From Cylindrotheca closterium (taxonomy: Eukaryota > Bacillariophyta > Bacillariophyceae > Bacillariales > Bacillariaceae): a DNA stretch of 64,000 nt. Within the stretch, counting starts at the first letter, position 1. The number at the start of each line of letters is the position of its first letter. A program made the position numbers and the translations under genes. The notes under the pieces were generated by a model, which ran no database searches, was not told the origin of the DNA, and saw only the letters and a list, made by a program, of their open reading frames with translations. The stretch lies in the NCBI GenBank assembly GCA_933822405.4, contig CAKOGP040002036.1, positions 126,636 through 190,635 of the forward strand, given 5' to 3'. Shown one piece after another: positions 9,782 through 21,205 of the stretch.

Positions 9782-9995
9782 TATATATCAACTGCAACTG
9801 ACGTGGTTTGGTCTTTTGGGTTCTGAAGTAGTTCTTTATCCACGATCAATTTTGCAGGTCTCAACCATCATGTGATTTGCTTCATGAACCAAAAAGATAC
9901 GTATCAGGATAGAAGGCACGTCTTGACAACGACATACCCATCATGTCACAAAATCAAAGAAGCAAAAGCATCAGACTAGACCAAAGAAAGTCAAA

Positions 9996-11354
9996 ATGGG
10001 TGTTGCATTTCGATCAGGTGGATACACAAAATTTGTCCGCATCGGTGGTAGAACTATTAAAGATGGAGAAGCTGCAGCTATCTGGAATCGTTCTGGAGAA
10101 CACTCGCAGATCGTCGGACCGAAGCGTATCCTTATGTTCTATTCTACCATTCGGTTTCTGACGCGCTTCAAAGCAGAAGCGGATCAATATCTCAAGATCC
10201 AACATCGGGACGGAACAGTGGAACACCTTCAAGGTCCTGTTCAGATGTATTTGAATCCAAGTTTCCATGACACCATCTCTGTCAACGACGGCATCAAGCT
10301 GAAGGAGAACGAGGTTATCCAGGTGAGCCATCTACCTATGCTGAAAAACGAGGATATCGCATATAATACAGATGGCACGGCTGTTGAGAAAGATGAGAGC
10401 CTCGTCGTGAAAAAGAGTAAGAGATTTGTTCTTGGGCCCGCTCTTTTCATTCCTGCTGAAGACGAGATTGTCGAAGAATTTTCATGGAGTGGCCTACCCG
10501 AAGAAACATGCTGCACATTGAATTATGGATCTGGGGATATTTCTAGATTCAAAAAGATTCAGCTTCATACCAAACGAGTATGGAGTGTAAAGGTACCAAT
10601 TGGGAGCGGATCGGCAAAGGTTCATGCCTCACTGGCCATCACATACACGATCGATTCCATTGATAAGGTCACAATGCACAGCGACCCATGCGCTTTCATT
10701 TGCGGTGCGCTAATGGGAGATATTCAAGATCTCCTTTCTGAAGACCTCCCGACAGTGAAATCCGCAGCCGACTTTAGATCTATTCAAACTAAGGTTACAT
10801 ACAAGATGTCGGGTTCGAAATCTTTTCCAAATTTAATGGGAACTGGTGAAGCTATCGGGTTCTCCATCGATTCAATTCAAGTACTTGAAGTCACTCCTGG
10901 AAGCCGAATGCAGAAACAGCTAGCCACGGAACATGAGCGAGAAATGCGAATGAATGCACAAGTTGCCAACAAAGAAAGTGAGATCAAATTCCAAGAGCTT
11001 GAACTCGAAGAACGCCGTAAGAAAATGGAGAATGAAATCGAACTATCTCGCAAGGAGGCAAAGATGCAGGCTGATTTGGCAGAGGAACTGCATGTACAGA
11101 AGGTGTCAGCTTTGACTCAGGAACAAGAAATGACGAAGATTAGAAAGCAGGAGAACCTTGGCTCTTTGAAGGCTTCTGATGCACTTGTCTTGGAATTCTT
11201 GGGCAATCTCAAGGAGTTAGGGGTTGACATGTCGAAATATCTTTGCACAGAAGCCGGGAACAAAGCATCCAGGAAGATTATCGATCGAGCACCATCCCTT
11301 GCCACGTATTCTAATCCAGCTACATTCTCAGATTCCGAGGAAAGGAAAGAATGA
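9996..11354 (+). CDS. SPFH/band-7-like protein with C-terminal coiled coil
   Basis: 452 residues, no intron. The N-terminal half (about 1-180) has two beta-rich segments opening with VGPKRILMFYS and VLGPALFIPAEDE. Residues about 195-300 resemble an SPFH/prohibitin core (VWSVKVPIGSG, then SLAITYTIDSIDKV and a helical GALMGDIQDLLSEDLP stretch). Residues about 305-390 are a charged helix rich in E, K, R and Q with heptad-like spacing, as in stomatin/flotillin or vault-type assemblies. There is no transmembrane segment or signal peptide, so it is probably cytosolic or peripheral and forms oligomers. The family call rests on fold-level resemblance; a major-vault-protein relative is the main alternative. 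The ATG at 9996 is the first Met that includes the conserved N-terminus; the frame at 9943 is out of phase. Confidence 0.6.
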   Translation: MGVAFRSGGYTKFVRIGGRTIKDGEAAAIWNRSGEHSQIVGPKRILMFYSTIRFLTRFKAEADQYLKIQHRDGTVEHLQGPVQMYLNPSFHDTISVNDGIKLKENEVIQVSHLPMLKNEDIAYNTDGTAVEKDESLVVKKSKRFVLGPALFIPAEDEIVEEFSWSGLPEETCCTLNYGSGDISRFKKIQLHTKRVWSVKVPIGSGSAKVHASLAITYTIDSIDKVTMHSDPCAFICGALMGDIQDLLSEDLPTVKSAADFRSIQTKVTYKMSGSKSFPNLMGTGEAIGFSIDSIQVLEVTPGSRMQKQLATEHEREMRMNAQVANKESEIKFQELELEERRKKMENEIELSRKEAKMQADLAEELHVQKVSALTQEQEMTKIRKQENLGSLKASDALVLEFLGNLKELGVDMSKYLCTEAGNKASRKIIDRAPSLATYSNPATFSDSEERKE

Positions 11355-11730
11355 AATCTTGATGAATTCCTCTAATGTATATCTTGCTGTTTATGCACAA
11401 TACTACCTCGACCGTTGGAGGTATCCAATATATCTTGATTTGGAATAAATTACCTTGCTGTTGTATCCTATGACTTGTCCTTGAGCCTTTGCAGTTTAAT
11501 CGATATACCGTGGTGTGAACCATCAGTTCGATCTTTCAGAAATGAATATTTTCTTTGGACTATGTTCTTTGGACTCGTTATGGTATCATCTTTGCATCCA
11601 CCGATCGCGTAGCTTTGTCGATATCATGCCCCAATTTTACGGTGCTACAAGTAGGGTATCGACTGTCTCGAAGGAGTCGAGTCTTCTATCGTGTTCAAGG
11701 AATCATCGTGTTAGTGCGTGGCAATACGGC
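11355..11730. other. Intergenic, convergent 3' ends
   Basis: 376 bp between the ends of the SPFH-like gene and the first HSF gene. Nothing recognised. Confidence 0.5.
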
Positions 11731-12761
11731 TCATGATCCTTTCTTCCTCTTCGCCCAATAAAGTTCTGGTTCCTCTATCATATCTTGAATGGTTCGTGGT
11801 TCCAACGATGATGATGATGAAGCATCATCTGATGAACCTTCATGGTGCCTTGTTTGGGGGGAAGCTCGGCAAGATTCGTTTTCGTTGGGCAGAATTTGTG
11901 ATCGGACATGATGAGAGCCATACTTTTGGCCGTGATGGTCGCTGTGGCGAGCACTTGGATTCAATCCATATCGAGATGGACTGAATGAAGGACTTTTTGC
12001 AACAGGATTGCTTGCTTCGTCGTCATCAGATAGCTCTGACATAGCCCGTTCCCTTGCATAACAAGCATGAATCGTCTTTTCTCTCTCACGCTTATGTTTC
12101 AGCTCCTGAACGGCTCTCATTGTTCCAGAAGGAGCTGATATAGGCTGCAAGAAATAAGATGCTGGTGTCAAGTTTCCCATCTTGAAATTATAACTGTGAT
12201 CTTCCATCAGAGAAAAGTTAGTGCTTGGAAAGTTGCCATTCTCCATTCGAACAATGGAACTCGGCCTATCACCAGTGTATGTGAACGACTGTTTGAGATA
12301 TGCCTTGCCTGACCCTCTCGTGATACTATTACAAGCATTATAGTCATCACGGGCGAAGATAGGGTGATAATCTGGAGGTAAAAGACATGCTGAGTGAAAG
12401 TTGAAACATATGATATCACTGCGACTCAGTTGCTCGATTTCTTACATCGTCCCGGTTTTCGGCCTTGTCGGACGCATGAGAATCCATAGGCACAAAGCTG
12501 CCTTGTGAAACTTGCATACTTCTTCATTTGAAAGTATTTGACAAGCATTTTTTTCTCAAACTCGTTCGGATCATGTACTGTAAACGATTTTCCATCTTGG
12601 GCCCACGAAATGGTATCTTCCTGATGAGAGTTTTCAGCGATCTGTAACAGGAGGAAGAGCTGCTGTGGGAAAGAAAAGATTGCTGGATCGAATGGCTGCC
12701 TATAGTTTTCCATTGATACCCTCGGTGATGGCATCTGGCCACAAGGAAACTCTTTCATCAT
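11731..12761 (-). CDS. HSF-domain transcription factor, soluble type (array locus 1)
   Basis: Exons 12446-12761 and 11731-12371 give 318 residues; intron GTAAGA to CTCCAG, phase 1 inside the wing of the HSF domain, as in all other loci. The DNA-binding domain spans about residues 27-125, with recognition helix SFTRQLCAYGFSCVRQG and second-exon continuation YHPIFARDDYNA. The linker has an acidic SELSDDDEAS and a Ser-rich stretch. The protein ends LEPRTIQDMIEEPELYWAKRKKGS: it keeps the EPRxIxxM juxtamembrane motif of the membrane-type paralogs but stops where their membrane domain would begin. No HR-A/B heptad array is obvious. Expected to be a nuclear or cytosolic DNA-binding protein. It lies at the left edge of the array. 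Confidence 0.85.
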
Positions 12762-13255
12762 ACTCGATGTATGTATTGATGAGTTGGATGAATTTTGCTC
12801 TGCTTGTTTCCTTCCACAATTCTAGAGGAAAAAGCGTCTGGTCAAGCTTTTCGGGAATGGTAGCTTCTGTTCCCCTTGTTCCCTTGCATGAACTTGTGAA
12901 GCAGGATTTATATTGCGGAAACTATCTATAGGAGTAGGCCGAGACTAGGTATTTTTAATCACATTTGGAATTGACGAATTTTACACACGGTATTGAAGCA
13001 GAAAGAGCAGCGCACGTGTCGAATTTTGCGTCCGAAAGTTCGCATTTTGTTTCCAACAATCAACTCCACGTCTTCAAGCCTGTGTTACCACTACTGGTGG
13101 TCCATTGGGCTGTGAGAACGAGCAGAACACCGCAAATTCTTGTTTACCAATTCTTCTACATGGATGATATTCGCAAGAAAGCCTGAGTGTGGTCGTCATA
13201 GGAATAATGATGGATTAATTGCGTTAATTTCATCCCCCTACAGTAGCACCGTAGC
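12762..13255. other. Intergenic, upstream of array locus 1
   Basis: No gene. Contains single two-unit HSE pieces (TTCggGAA near 12858, GAAagTTC near 13035) and a CACGTG core near 13013. Confidence 0.4.
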
Positions 13256-14429
13256 TACCAGCCACTCTTATAGTCCAATCTTGCAGGAATCGAAAGCATC
13301 ACTCTGTAGGATTCATATATGAACAGTGGTTTCAGGTTTCCAATGTCAGAATAATGCCCAAGGCAAATGCAGAGAATCGCTTTGCCAATTCACGTGATAG
13401 CGTGTCTTGGGACCAGTCGCAAGTCCAACAACGTGAAAGATAGCAAAATTAAGTTAAAGTAGGATATACCAGATAAAATGAATAGGGATGAATTGTCGCA
13501 CAACGCTTTTGGTGGATTTGAGTTGGAATGATTGCCTTCACAGCATTGCAGCTACACTGAATTCAAATCATCTGATTTTTCATTCATCTCCGCACATTGC
13601 TCCCAACAAGAGAGCAATATGCTCAGAGGACCAGGTTATCGGCTCAAAATCATCGTTATTGTCAAGGACTTCTTGTAGTTCTGCATAAAGATTGAAATTT
13701 GGTGACACGGGGATTGGTGTTTCATTATCACCAAGACAGACCAAACCATAGTTCTGAGCGATTTGCTCATGTCGCTCTTGTTGGTCCCCAGTCAGTTGAT
13801 CAGACCGCTTTCTCATATAACACGAGGGTATAGATGCTGCATGACCATCAATGATCGGCACAAAATTCTCAATCATTAACTTGGGATCATCCATCCTTTC
13901 GGAGCTTATTGAAGCAAGATGATGGTGGTGGAAGGAGCCTGAGTACGGAGTGGCGATTAGACTGGATGGTTCGCGCCTTTTCCATGCTTTCGAATAACTC
14001 GCTTTCTTCACTCTTTTCATCAGACACACCGCCTCGGGGTCATTGCGATTGAACTTAGGGTGGGAGTCTGCAAGTTGTTAGAATATGTCATTTGAAGATC
14101 GAAGACCTGAGGATAATGGTATATGTTTTCAACTTACAAATCCCAGTTTGCCTTCCCGTTCTGACACAGCCAAATCCATGGGAACACAACGCTCGAGTGA
14201 AACTAGCATATTTCTGCGTGTTGAAATACTTGGGAAGCAATTCACGTTCAAATTCTTCTGTATCGTGTACTTTAAACGCTGTGCCATCGTTCATCCATGA
14301 GACGACGTGTTCCTGATGATTATCTTCGCAGACTTTCAATACGTTGTAGACTCTCTGAGGAAAGGAAATACGACTGGTTGCCGCTTCATTAGCTTTTGGT
14401 TTGATCTCTGCCATTCTTATCTCTTTCAT
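13256..14429 (-). pseudogene. HSF-domain gene with decayed membrane exon (array locus 2)
   Basis: Exon 1 (14138-14429) encodes an intact HSF domain with SFTRALCSHGFGCVRTG; donor GTAAGTTG and acceptor TTGCAG are kept. Exon 2 is open from 14067 to a stop at 13580 (259 residues in total), ending soon after the DDFEPITWSS motif. Beyond the stop, 13256-13579 still holds scrambled pieces of the membrane exon, including ESYRVMLSIPARL encoded near 13280-13318 and the region matching the tail of the KTHY loop near 13390. The linker also lacks the LYxTxRSQxADRT block. It looks like a decaying membrane-type copy; a truncated soluble product from the 5' part cannot be excluded. Confidence 0.75.
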
Positions 14430-14976
14430 ATTATGTTTTTCTGGTTTTGTGATGAAAGCAACATGGCTGATTTCACGTCAGTTCGAAATTTTCGACTTCA
14501 CGAGGTTCAATGTTCCAAGAACGTGAATCGTTCTTCTTTGGGAATAAACACGCGTCATCATTTATATAAGATTCTGGACGCACTCCCCTGATCAGACACT
14601 GAGAGCTTTGCAACACTTAAGAACTGATGATCCTTTTTCCAGATGCGGAGCTTTTCAGCCGAGCGTTTGGTTCGTACTGGTCCCATCCAGTGCTGTATTA
14701 GCTTTTTAGAGGCAACTACAGTATCGGAACGGGATGCCAAAATTCTCTGTCTCCAACACGACCAGCAATCGCCCTCACTTTTCTCTCGAAATTTTACTCC
14801 TATCTGGGAAGATGAAACTGATCACAGATATGTCCAAAAAGTTACACCGAAAACGATGATGCTACGGCAGCGGAGCAATTTGCATGAGTGAATGAATGGA
14901 CCAAACCAGTACGAGTATGCGAATCATTCTTCGAGCAATATCTGGTGGGGAGGATGAAAATTGTACTAATAGTCAA
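14430..14976. other. Intergenic between array loci 2 and 3
   Basis: No gene seen. Near 14480-14500 lies the palindrome TCGAAATTTTCGA, 60 bp before locus 2. Confidence 0.4.
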
Positions 14977-16774
14977 CTATTTGTATTTCTTGTCGCCATG
15001 CCGACCTTCCAATCTTGCGGGAATCGAAAGCAGCATTCTGTAGGATTCACAAGTAAATAACGGTGTCAAGTTCAGTATGAAGATTCCAATCAGCTTCAGA
15101 TTCGCGATAGTAAAACAGTGCCCTATGCAAATGCAGAGAATCGCAATCAGGTATCCCAAGAAGATCAATCTCACGATGTCTGCAATCCACCATTCTCCAT
15201 GGACAAAAGGCACGCCCTTCTGGCTATTCATGTGATAGTGCGTCTTTAGACTAGTCGCAAGGTTGGGCGGTTGGGTGCTGATAAAGGCTATCGCCAGCAT
15301 AACGCTCGATGATCCAAAGTATTCTGGAACCAATACCATAGCCGAGAGGAGAGAATGCATCCACATGATGTCCATGAAAATATGCTTCAGCATACTGATC
15401 TTTGGACTCAAGACCAAGTCTTGCGTGTTTGGTCCAAAGGCAGTAAACAAGGCTTGAATGGTATGCCCAACAATGAGGAACATTGCCCAGCACATTCCAA
15501 ATGTTGAAATATCCATGTAGTGGAAAAGAGCAGGTAAAGCGACCGGAGATGAAAAGTCGTACAGCGCTTGGTACCTTGATTTTGGAATGATTGGCATAGC
15601 ATCATACCATGAATTCAATTCATTTGACTCTTCAGTCATTTCCTGAATGCCTCTTGGCTCCCAACAGGAAAGCAATATGTCTTGGTCGGGATGGCTGTGT
15701 TCGCAACCATTTTGCAATGGGGTATGCTCTGGGGACCAGGGTATCGGCTCAAAATCATCTTCATCTTGTGCTATATCGCAGTCGCCAAGGATTTGCGACT
15801 CTGCAGGAAGTCTGAGCTCTGATGACAAGGGGATTGATGGTTCATTATTGCCGAAGACCGAACAGTTGTTGTGAGCGATTTGCTCATGTTGCTCTGGCTC
15901 GTCCCAAATCAGATTAGCCCTTGTAGGACTGTCCATGGTCGGCACAAAGTTCTGAGTAACCAGGTTGGGATCATCTGTCCTCTCGGCGATTGCAGCAAGA
16001 TGGATGCGGCCTGATGAGTGCGAATTGGGTATCGGATTGTATGGCGATTGTCGACCCGTACTATCATCGTCACTTTGTTCGTCCGAAGTGACGTATTGTG
16101 ACCCAGGTGGAAGGCGTATGAGCGCATTTGTTGTTCGATCCGCTATTTGAGACCGAACCGTTTGGTATAGCTGAGCAAAACCTGATGCATTCGCATCTTC
16201 ATCCATGAGCGTTTGAGTATTATTCAGAAGCGATGGAAACACAAATGATCGCCCTCCGTCTCGCGACGATAAGCCATTGCTTCGATTTGATAGCTTGTTC
16301 AGTGCCTTTGTATTGTTCGCTTTCTTCACTCTCTTTATCATCGAAGGAGCATAAGGGTCGTTGCGATTAAACTTAGGGTGGGAGTCTGACAGAAGTTGTT
16401 AGAGAATTTGCCTTCGGAAGTCCAAGCTTATCATACGACGAAGCTTACGATTAAAAGCTAACGATGGGACAAACAAAATTCAACTTACAAATCCCGGTTT
16501 GTCTTCCCGTCCTGACACAATCAAATCCATGGGCACACAAGGCTCTAGTAAAGCTCGCATACTTCTGAGTGTTGAAATACTTGGGGAGCATTTCACGTTC
16601 AAACTGTTCCAAGTCGTGCACTTTAAACGCCGTCCCATCGTTCATCCATGAGACAATGTGTTCCCGATGGTTCTCTTCACAGAGATTCAGCACGTTGTAG
16701 ACCTTCTGAGGGAAACAAAGACGAGTGCTGGCCGTTTTAGCAGCTTTTGGTTTGGTAATTGTCACGTTGTTCAT
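14977..16774 (-). CDS. Membrane-anchored HSF-domain protein (array locus 3)
   Basis: Exons 16489-16774 and 14977-16385 give 564 residues; intron of 103 bp, GTAAGTTG to CTGTCAG, splitting codon 96 in the HSF wing (TGI/Y SHPKFNRNDP). HSF domain about 17-117, recognition helix SFTRALCAHGFDCVRTG, then basic MIKRVKK at 111-117. The linker carries FPSLLNNTQ, LYQTVRSQIADRTTNALIRL, DDFEPIPWSP and EPRGIQEM. The last 200 residues are a hydrophobic domain with about six membrane segments, with MDIMWMHSLLSAM, KTHY and HGEWWIADIVR, ending GDKKYK: a KKXX dilysine ER-retrieval signal. The second exon is a single frame from the HSF wing to the KKXX end, so the fusion does not depend on further splicing. Expected to be ER-anchored with the DNA-binding domain in the cytosol. 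Confidence 0.9.
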
Positions 16775-18914
16775 TCGGTCCTCCTGTGGTGTGGCTCTGT
16801 TTTCTTGTTATTTGAAGTTTCGAAGTGAGTATTTTGGCATGGTTTTCCATGTTTTTTTTAATATCAACATTTTGCAGCCGAACACGTATGTTTGTTACTT
16901 AGAGGTATTGATCGTTTTTCCAAAAACTGCATGGGCAAAATGAGAACATTTTAAAACTGGCATTAAATACCACCATCTGTTTTCTCATTCGTTTCCGCTG
17001 GCCCTTCGCGCGAACGTCCTCAACGGAAAAAGGGTGAGTCGCGAAGAATAAGGGCCTTTTATTTTAATATAATACTCCTGCTTTTAATTTCTGACACCCA
17101 AACACCCCATGGGACCGCGCGCGGGAGGCTCCAAAATTGATGTGCCCGGTTTTTTCGAGAAAAAATGCCACGATTATTTTTTAAAATAATAAAGAAAACA
17201 GCAAAATGACCATGACCATTGCTCCACTTTTCGGCATCATTCGTACGACTGATGAAGCATGGGAGTCAACGATCAAAACAGCATCCTATGGAAGTCTACC
17301 AAGGTTGACTTTCCTACTATTGTCTACTTTTTGGAGCAGCATTACCTGATGCGCAAACGCAACAATATCACCTCACGGATCTGTCCAGCAGTTTCATTGG
17401 ATGCCTCACTACTCGGATATCTCTTTTTGAGCCAGGGTCCAGCTAGAGCAGTTTATTTTATTGCACAATGCTTTGCTAATAGCGGAATTGAAGGTCCAAC
17501 AAACCATCTTTCAGACTCGAGTCGCCGCCATATCCAATCTTTGATGGATTGGACTTCATTCGTGTTCGCGACCACTTTATCTGTCTGTCCAATAGTCTCA
17601 AGTATGAGCCGACACATTCTGGCTATTTGACACGGGAAGTACCAGCCCAACTGGAAAACGCCCGTGATGTGCGAAGTGGTGTCGCAATGTTACTCTGCCA
17701 AGGTACACAAAGCCAAAAGTACTAGATGATGACACCAAGCTAATCAAATGGTGTGTCCAAAAATTCATAAGAAATGAAGTTTGTGTGCATCTTGGTTTTA
17801 AAAGAATCCCTCCCAAAGGGAAAGCGTGTCAAATCTTAATGCATTTTGGCGACCATCAGATGGAATGGACGAACAAATCTACAACTTGCAGGTTAGTACT
17901 AGATGAATCAACTGCAACAATTTGCATTGACGCTTTCTTGGCACCAGTTGGCACCGGTAGCAAAGGATTTCGAAGCCTAACAAAGACAGTCAGCAAAGGC
18001 GTGAGTTCCGATAGGTAACTTCTCCGCCATGTCAAGGAAACAAAAGCACACAATGAATCGGGCTTCACGATGCAACAGGTAAATTTTTCTACAAAGCGAA
18101 TTTACAAATATACTCTTACATCCTTTTCCTAATATTCACCAATATACTCTTACATCCCTTTCCTACTGTTCACGTGTACACACAAGGGATCTGGTACAGT
18201 GTGCCTGGTACGGTAGGCAGCAAAGCTGCCCTGGGAGAGACGATGGGCCACTTCGCAGAGTAACTGATGTTTAGAAAATTACACTGGAAGCACTGGCACT
18301 GAAGGAGTTGGATTTCGGTTCTGGCGGACATCAGACAAGCGACAGGCTTGTCGTCGTCCAAACCGATTGACAACTTTGTGGCCCATGAAGCCATCATTGC
18401 CAACCAGCCGTGCCAACATGCGACCCATCAAGTTGTCATGCAGAGGCACCGACCATAGCGATCTCCGATCCGCCTAATAGGAAATAATCATCTCTACAGG
18501 AAATAACTATTCTAAAAGACTTGTTATCTACATGGAATGGGCAAAGCAAAAGCCTTGCACGAAAACTCAAATTTCCCAAACCTTTACTGGATGTTTGCAA
18601 TCCAGAAAGGCCGGTACAAAACCCACGTACCGAACTCCCGCAGGATTCAGTATGGGATTTTCGTGGCGCTCAGACGTTTGATAGTCCAAGCCCACAATTC
18701 CATGTTTTCAGATTCCCTGCAAAAACCGACTCATAGGAATCCCCCGAATAAAACGGACCAAACGGACATTTGTCCGTCTGTCCGATCGGACGTGTCGAAC
18801 TGCTTCCATCAAGGAGTTTCCAATGAATGGTCTCCAAGAGAGCAATTTCAACAGAAGGATTGGCCATAGGAGGTAATATCTGAGAGAAAATTAAGTTTCA
18901 GTTTTTATTGTCAT
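16775..18914. other. Intergenic with decayed coding relic
   Basis: About 2.1 kb. 16775-17200 is the upstream region of array locus 3, with GAAgtTTC near 16832 and AT-rich tracts. 17205-18480 has many short plus-strand frames that appear to continue each other across frameshifts (for example around 17205-17640, 17710-18015), as in a dead transposon or gene. I cannot name the family. The rest holds nothing recognisable. Confidence 0.35.
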
Positions 18915-20514
18915 CTATTTGTGTTTCTTAGCACCATTCTGAGCTTCCAATCTTGTAGGAATTGAAAGCAACAATCTGTAGGATTCGCATGCGAATAATG
19001 GTGAAAGGTTCATAAGGAAAACTCCAATCACCTTCAAATTTGCAATAGTAAAATAGTGCCCTAGAGCAATGCAAGAAAGCGCAATCAAGTCCCCCGAAAG
19101 GATCAATCGCACGATATCTGCCATCCACCATTCTCCATGAACAAAAGGCACAACCTTTTGGCTTTTCATGCGATAGTGCGTCTTGAGACAAATAACAAGG
19201 GAGAGCGGTTGTCCGCTGGCAAAGATAAAGGCCACTATAACACTTGATGATCCAAAGTAATCTGGAACCAATATCATGGCCGAGAGGAGAGAATGGGTCC
19301 ACATAATGTCCATGAAAATATGCTTCAGCATGCTGATCTCCGGACTCAAAACCAAAATTCCTGTTTTTGCTCCAAAGTCAGTATATAAGGATTGTATGGT
19401 ATGCCCAACAATGAGAAAGATTGCCCAGCACATTCCAAATGATGAAATATCCGTGAAGTAGAAAAGAGCGGGCAAAGAGAACTGAGATGAATAGTCATAC
19501 AACGCTTGATACCTTGGCTTTGGAAACACTGGTAGGATGTTGTAAAAAGTATTCAAATCGTCTGGTTTTTCTTTCATCTCCTCGATGCTTCTTGGTTCCA
19601 TTGCATTTAGCAATGCCTCATCTTCGGAATGATCAAGTGTGTTCTGCGATGAAGCGTGCGCTGACAAGGGTACGGGCTCGAAATCATCATCATCATCCTC
19701 CTCGAAGATTGAACCAAAGTTCTGATCGATTTGTTCCTGTTGGTTTTGTTGATCCAAGGTTGTCCTATTATGATCTGAAGTCATATGGTAAAAGCCACTA
19801 GAAGGTACGGCCGGTGGCGCGCTTGGGTCATCCGAACTGTCATCGTCACTTTCGTCTGAGCTGACGAAATGCGACCCCGGTGGAAGACGGATAAGCACAT
19901 ACGTTGCTCGATCAGCGATCTGAGACCGAAATGATTGGTACAACTGGCCAAAACCTGGTGCATTTTCATCAAAAGTGCGCGGTCGGGTGTTATCTGAAGA
20001 AAGGGATGGACACAGAATTGGTTGATCTCCATCTCGAAATAAGGAGCCATGTCTTCGATTTGATAAGTGGTTATTCGGTGTTTTCGCTTTCTTCACTCTC
20101 TTCATCAGGGACACAGCATTTGGGTCGTCGCTATGAAACTTTGGGTGCGAGTCTAAAAGTCCATATAGAGTTTGTCAGGGTGATGGTACGGGACTGGTGA
20201 CATATGGAAGTCTCCAACTTACAAATCCCACTATGGCTCCCCGTTCTTACACAATCAAATCCATGGGCACACAAAGCTCGAGTAAAGCTAGCATACTTCC
20301 GAGTATTGAAATACTTGGGAAGCAATTCACTTTCGAACTCTTCTATATCATGAACTCTGAAGGCTGTCCCATCGTTCATCCATGATGCGATGTGCTCCTG
20401 ATGATTCTCTTCACAGAATTTGAGCAAGTTGTAGATTCTCTGAGGAAAGGAAAGGTGAATGCTGGTCGCTCTCGATTTTGGTTTGGTGTCTTCCATTATA
20501 CCGGTATGCTCCAC
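18915..20514 (-). CDS. Membrane-anchored HSF-domain protein (array locus 4)
   Basis: Exons 20223-20514 and 18915-20152 give 509 residues; 70-bp intron with GTAAGTTG donor and TTTTAG acceptor, same phase-1 site. HSF domain about 19-119 with SFTRALCAHGFDCVRTG and the wing SHPKFHSDDPNA. The linker has LYQSFRSQIADRATYVLIRL, an acidic Asp run followed by FEPVPLS, and EPRSIEEM. Membrane domain about 310-498: GHTIQSLYT, MDIMWTHSLLSAM, KTHY, HGEWWMADIVR and ESYRLLLSIP, then GAKKHK, a KKXX end. All histidines conserved in the family are kept. No frameshift or stop, so I call it functional. A TATA-like ACATATAAATATAAATG stretch lies near 20587-20603 upstream. Confidence 0.9.
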
Positions 20515-21205
20515 CGCAATATTTTTTGAATATGTAACTTCTCCAGGTCAGGTTCAGATTTTATTCTGCTCCTGCTGTGTTCTGAGTACATATAAATATA
20601 AATGAATACCAGTGCACCGCGGGACCCCTTGCTCCGAATATGCGAGGCGAACACAAAAAATTGATTCATTTGTACAAAAGGAATCGAGCGAGTCCGTTTG
20701 GGTTGTACCGCGATAATCTACCAATATATTATACAGTATCTGTAGTGTCATATTTTCGATGTGCGTATTGGTCTGTTTTCAACGGTTCCAATACGTCGAA
20801 TTTTTTCCATACCACTCGGAATGAACCTTGCAAAAGGACGACTTTGATTTTATTGTCTGCTTGTTAAAAAGCATCATCATCAGCACAGTCAACGGAATAA
20901 CCACACTACACACCCCGAAAAGGAGGATCTGGCCAACAGAGGCATTTTCAGGAGTTGGTACATAAGAGTCAATCGTCTTTGTCTGAGAGAACTACCCATC
21001 ATGCACCATTCGGCAACGCATGTTTGATTTGATGGAATGTCGGAGATTGAGGCTCTTTCAGCTTTGGCATCACTGGAACAATAGCGATGATGCCACGGTC
21101 TTGGATGGCGGTATGTAAATCGCTCGAATGCGGGCGATTGATTGATTGATTGATACGTTCTTCGAGGAATGTTGAGGATGGAACTGAGCTGCAGTGCAAA
21201 GTCAA
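20515..21205. other. Intergenic between array loci 4 and 5
   Basis: No gene is supported. It includes short GATT repeats near 21137 (TTGATTGATTGATTGAT). Nothing else recognised. Confidence 0.4.

Noticed and set aside
8824..9864. Frames of over 300 residues across the N run
   Set aside because: They are made of unknown bases.
14977..16774. Two separate genes (HSF-only gene and membrane-protein gene)
   Set aside because: The second exon begins with the last 25 residues of the HSF domain and runs without a stop to the KKXX end, in seven independent copies.
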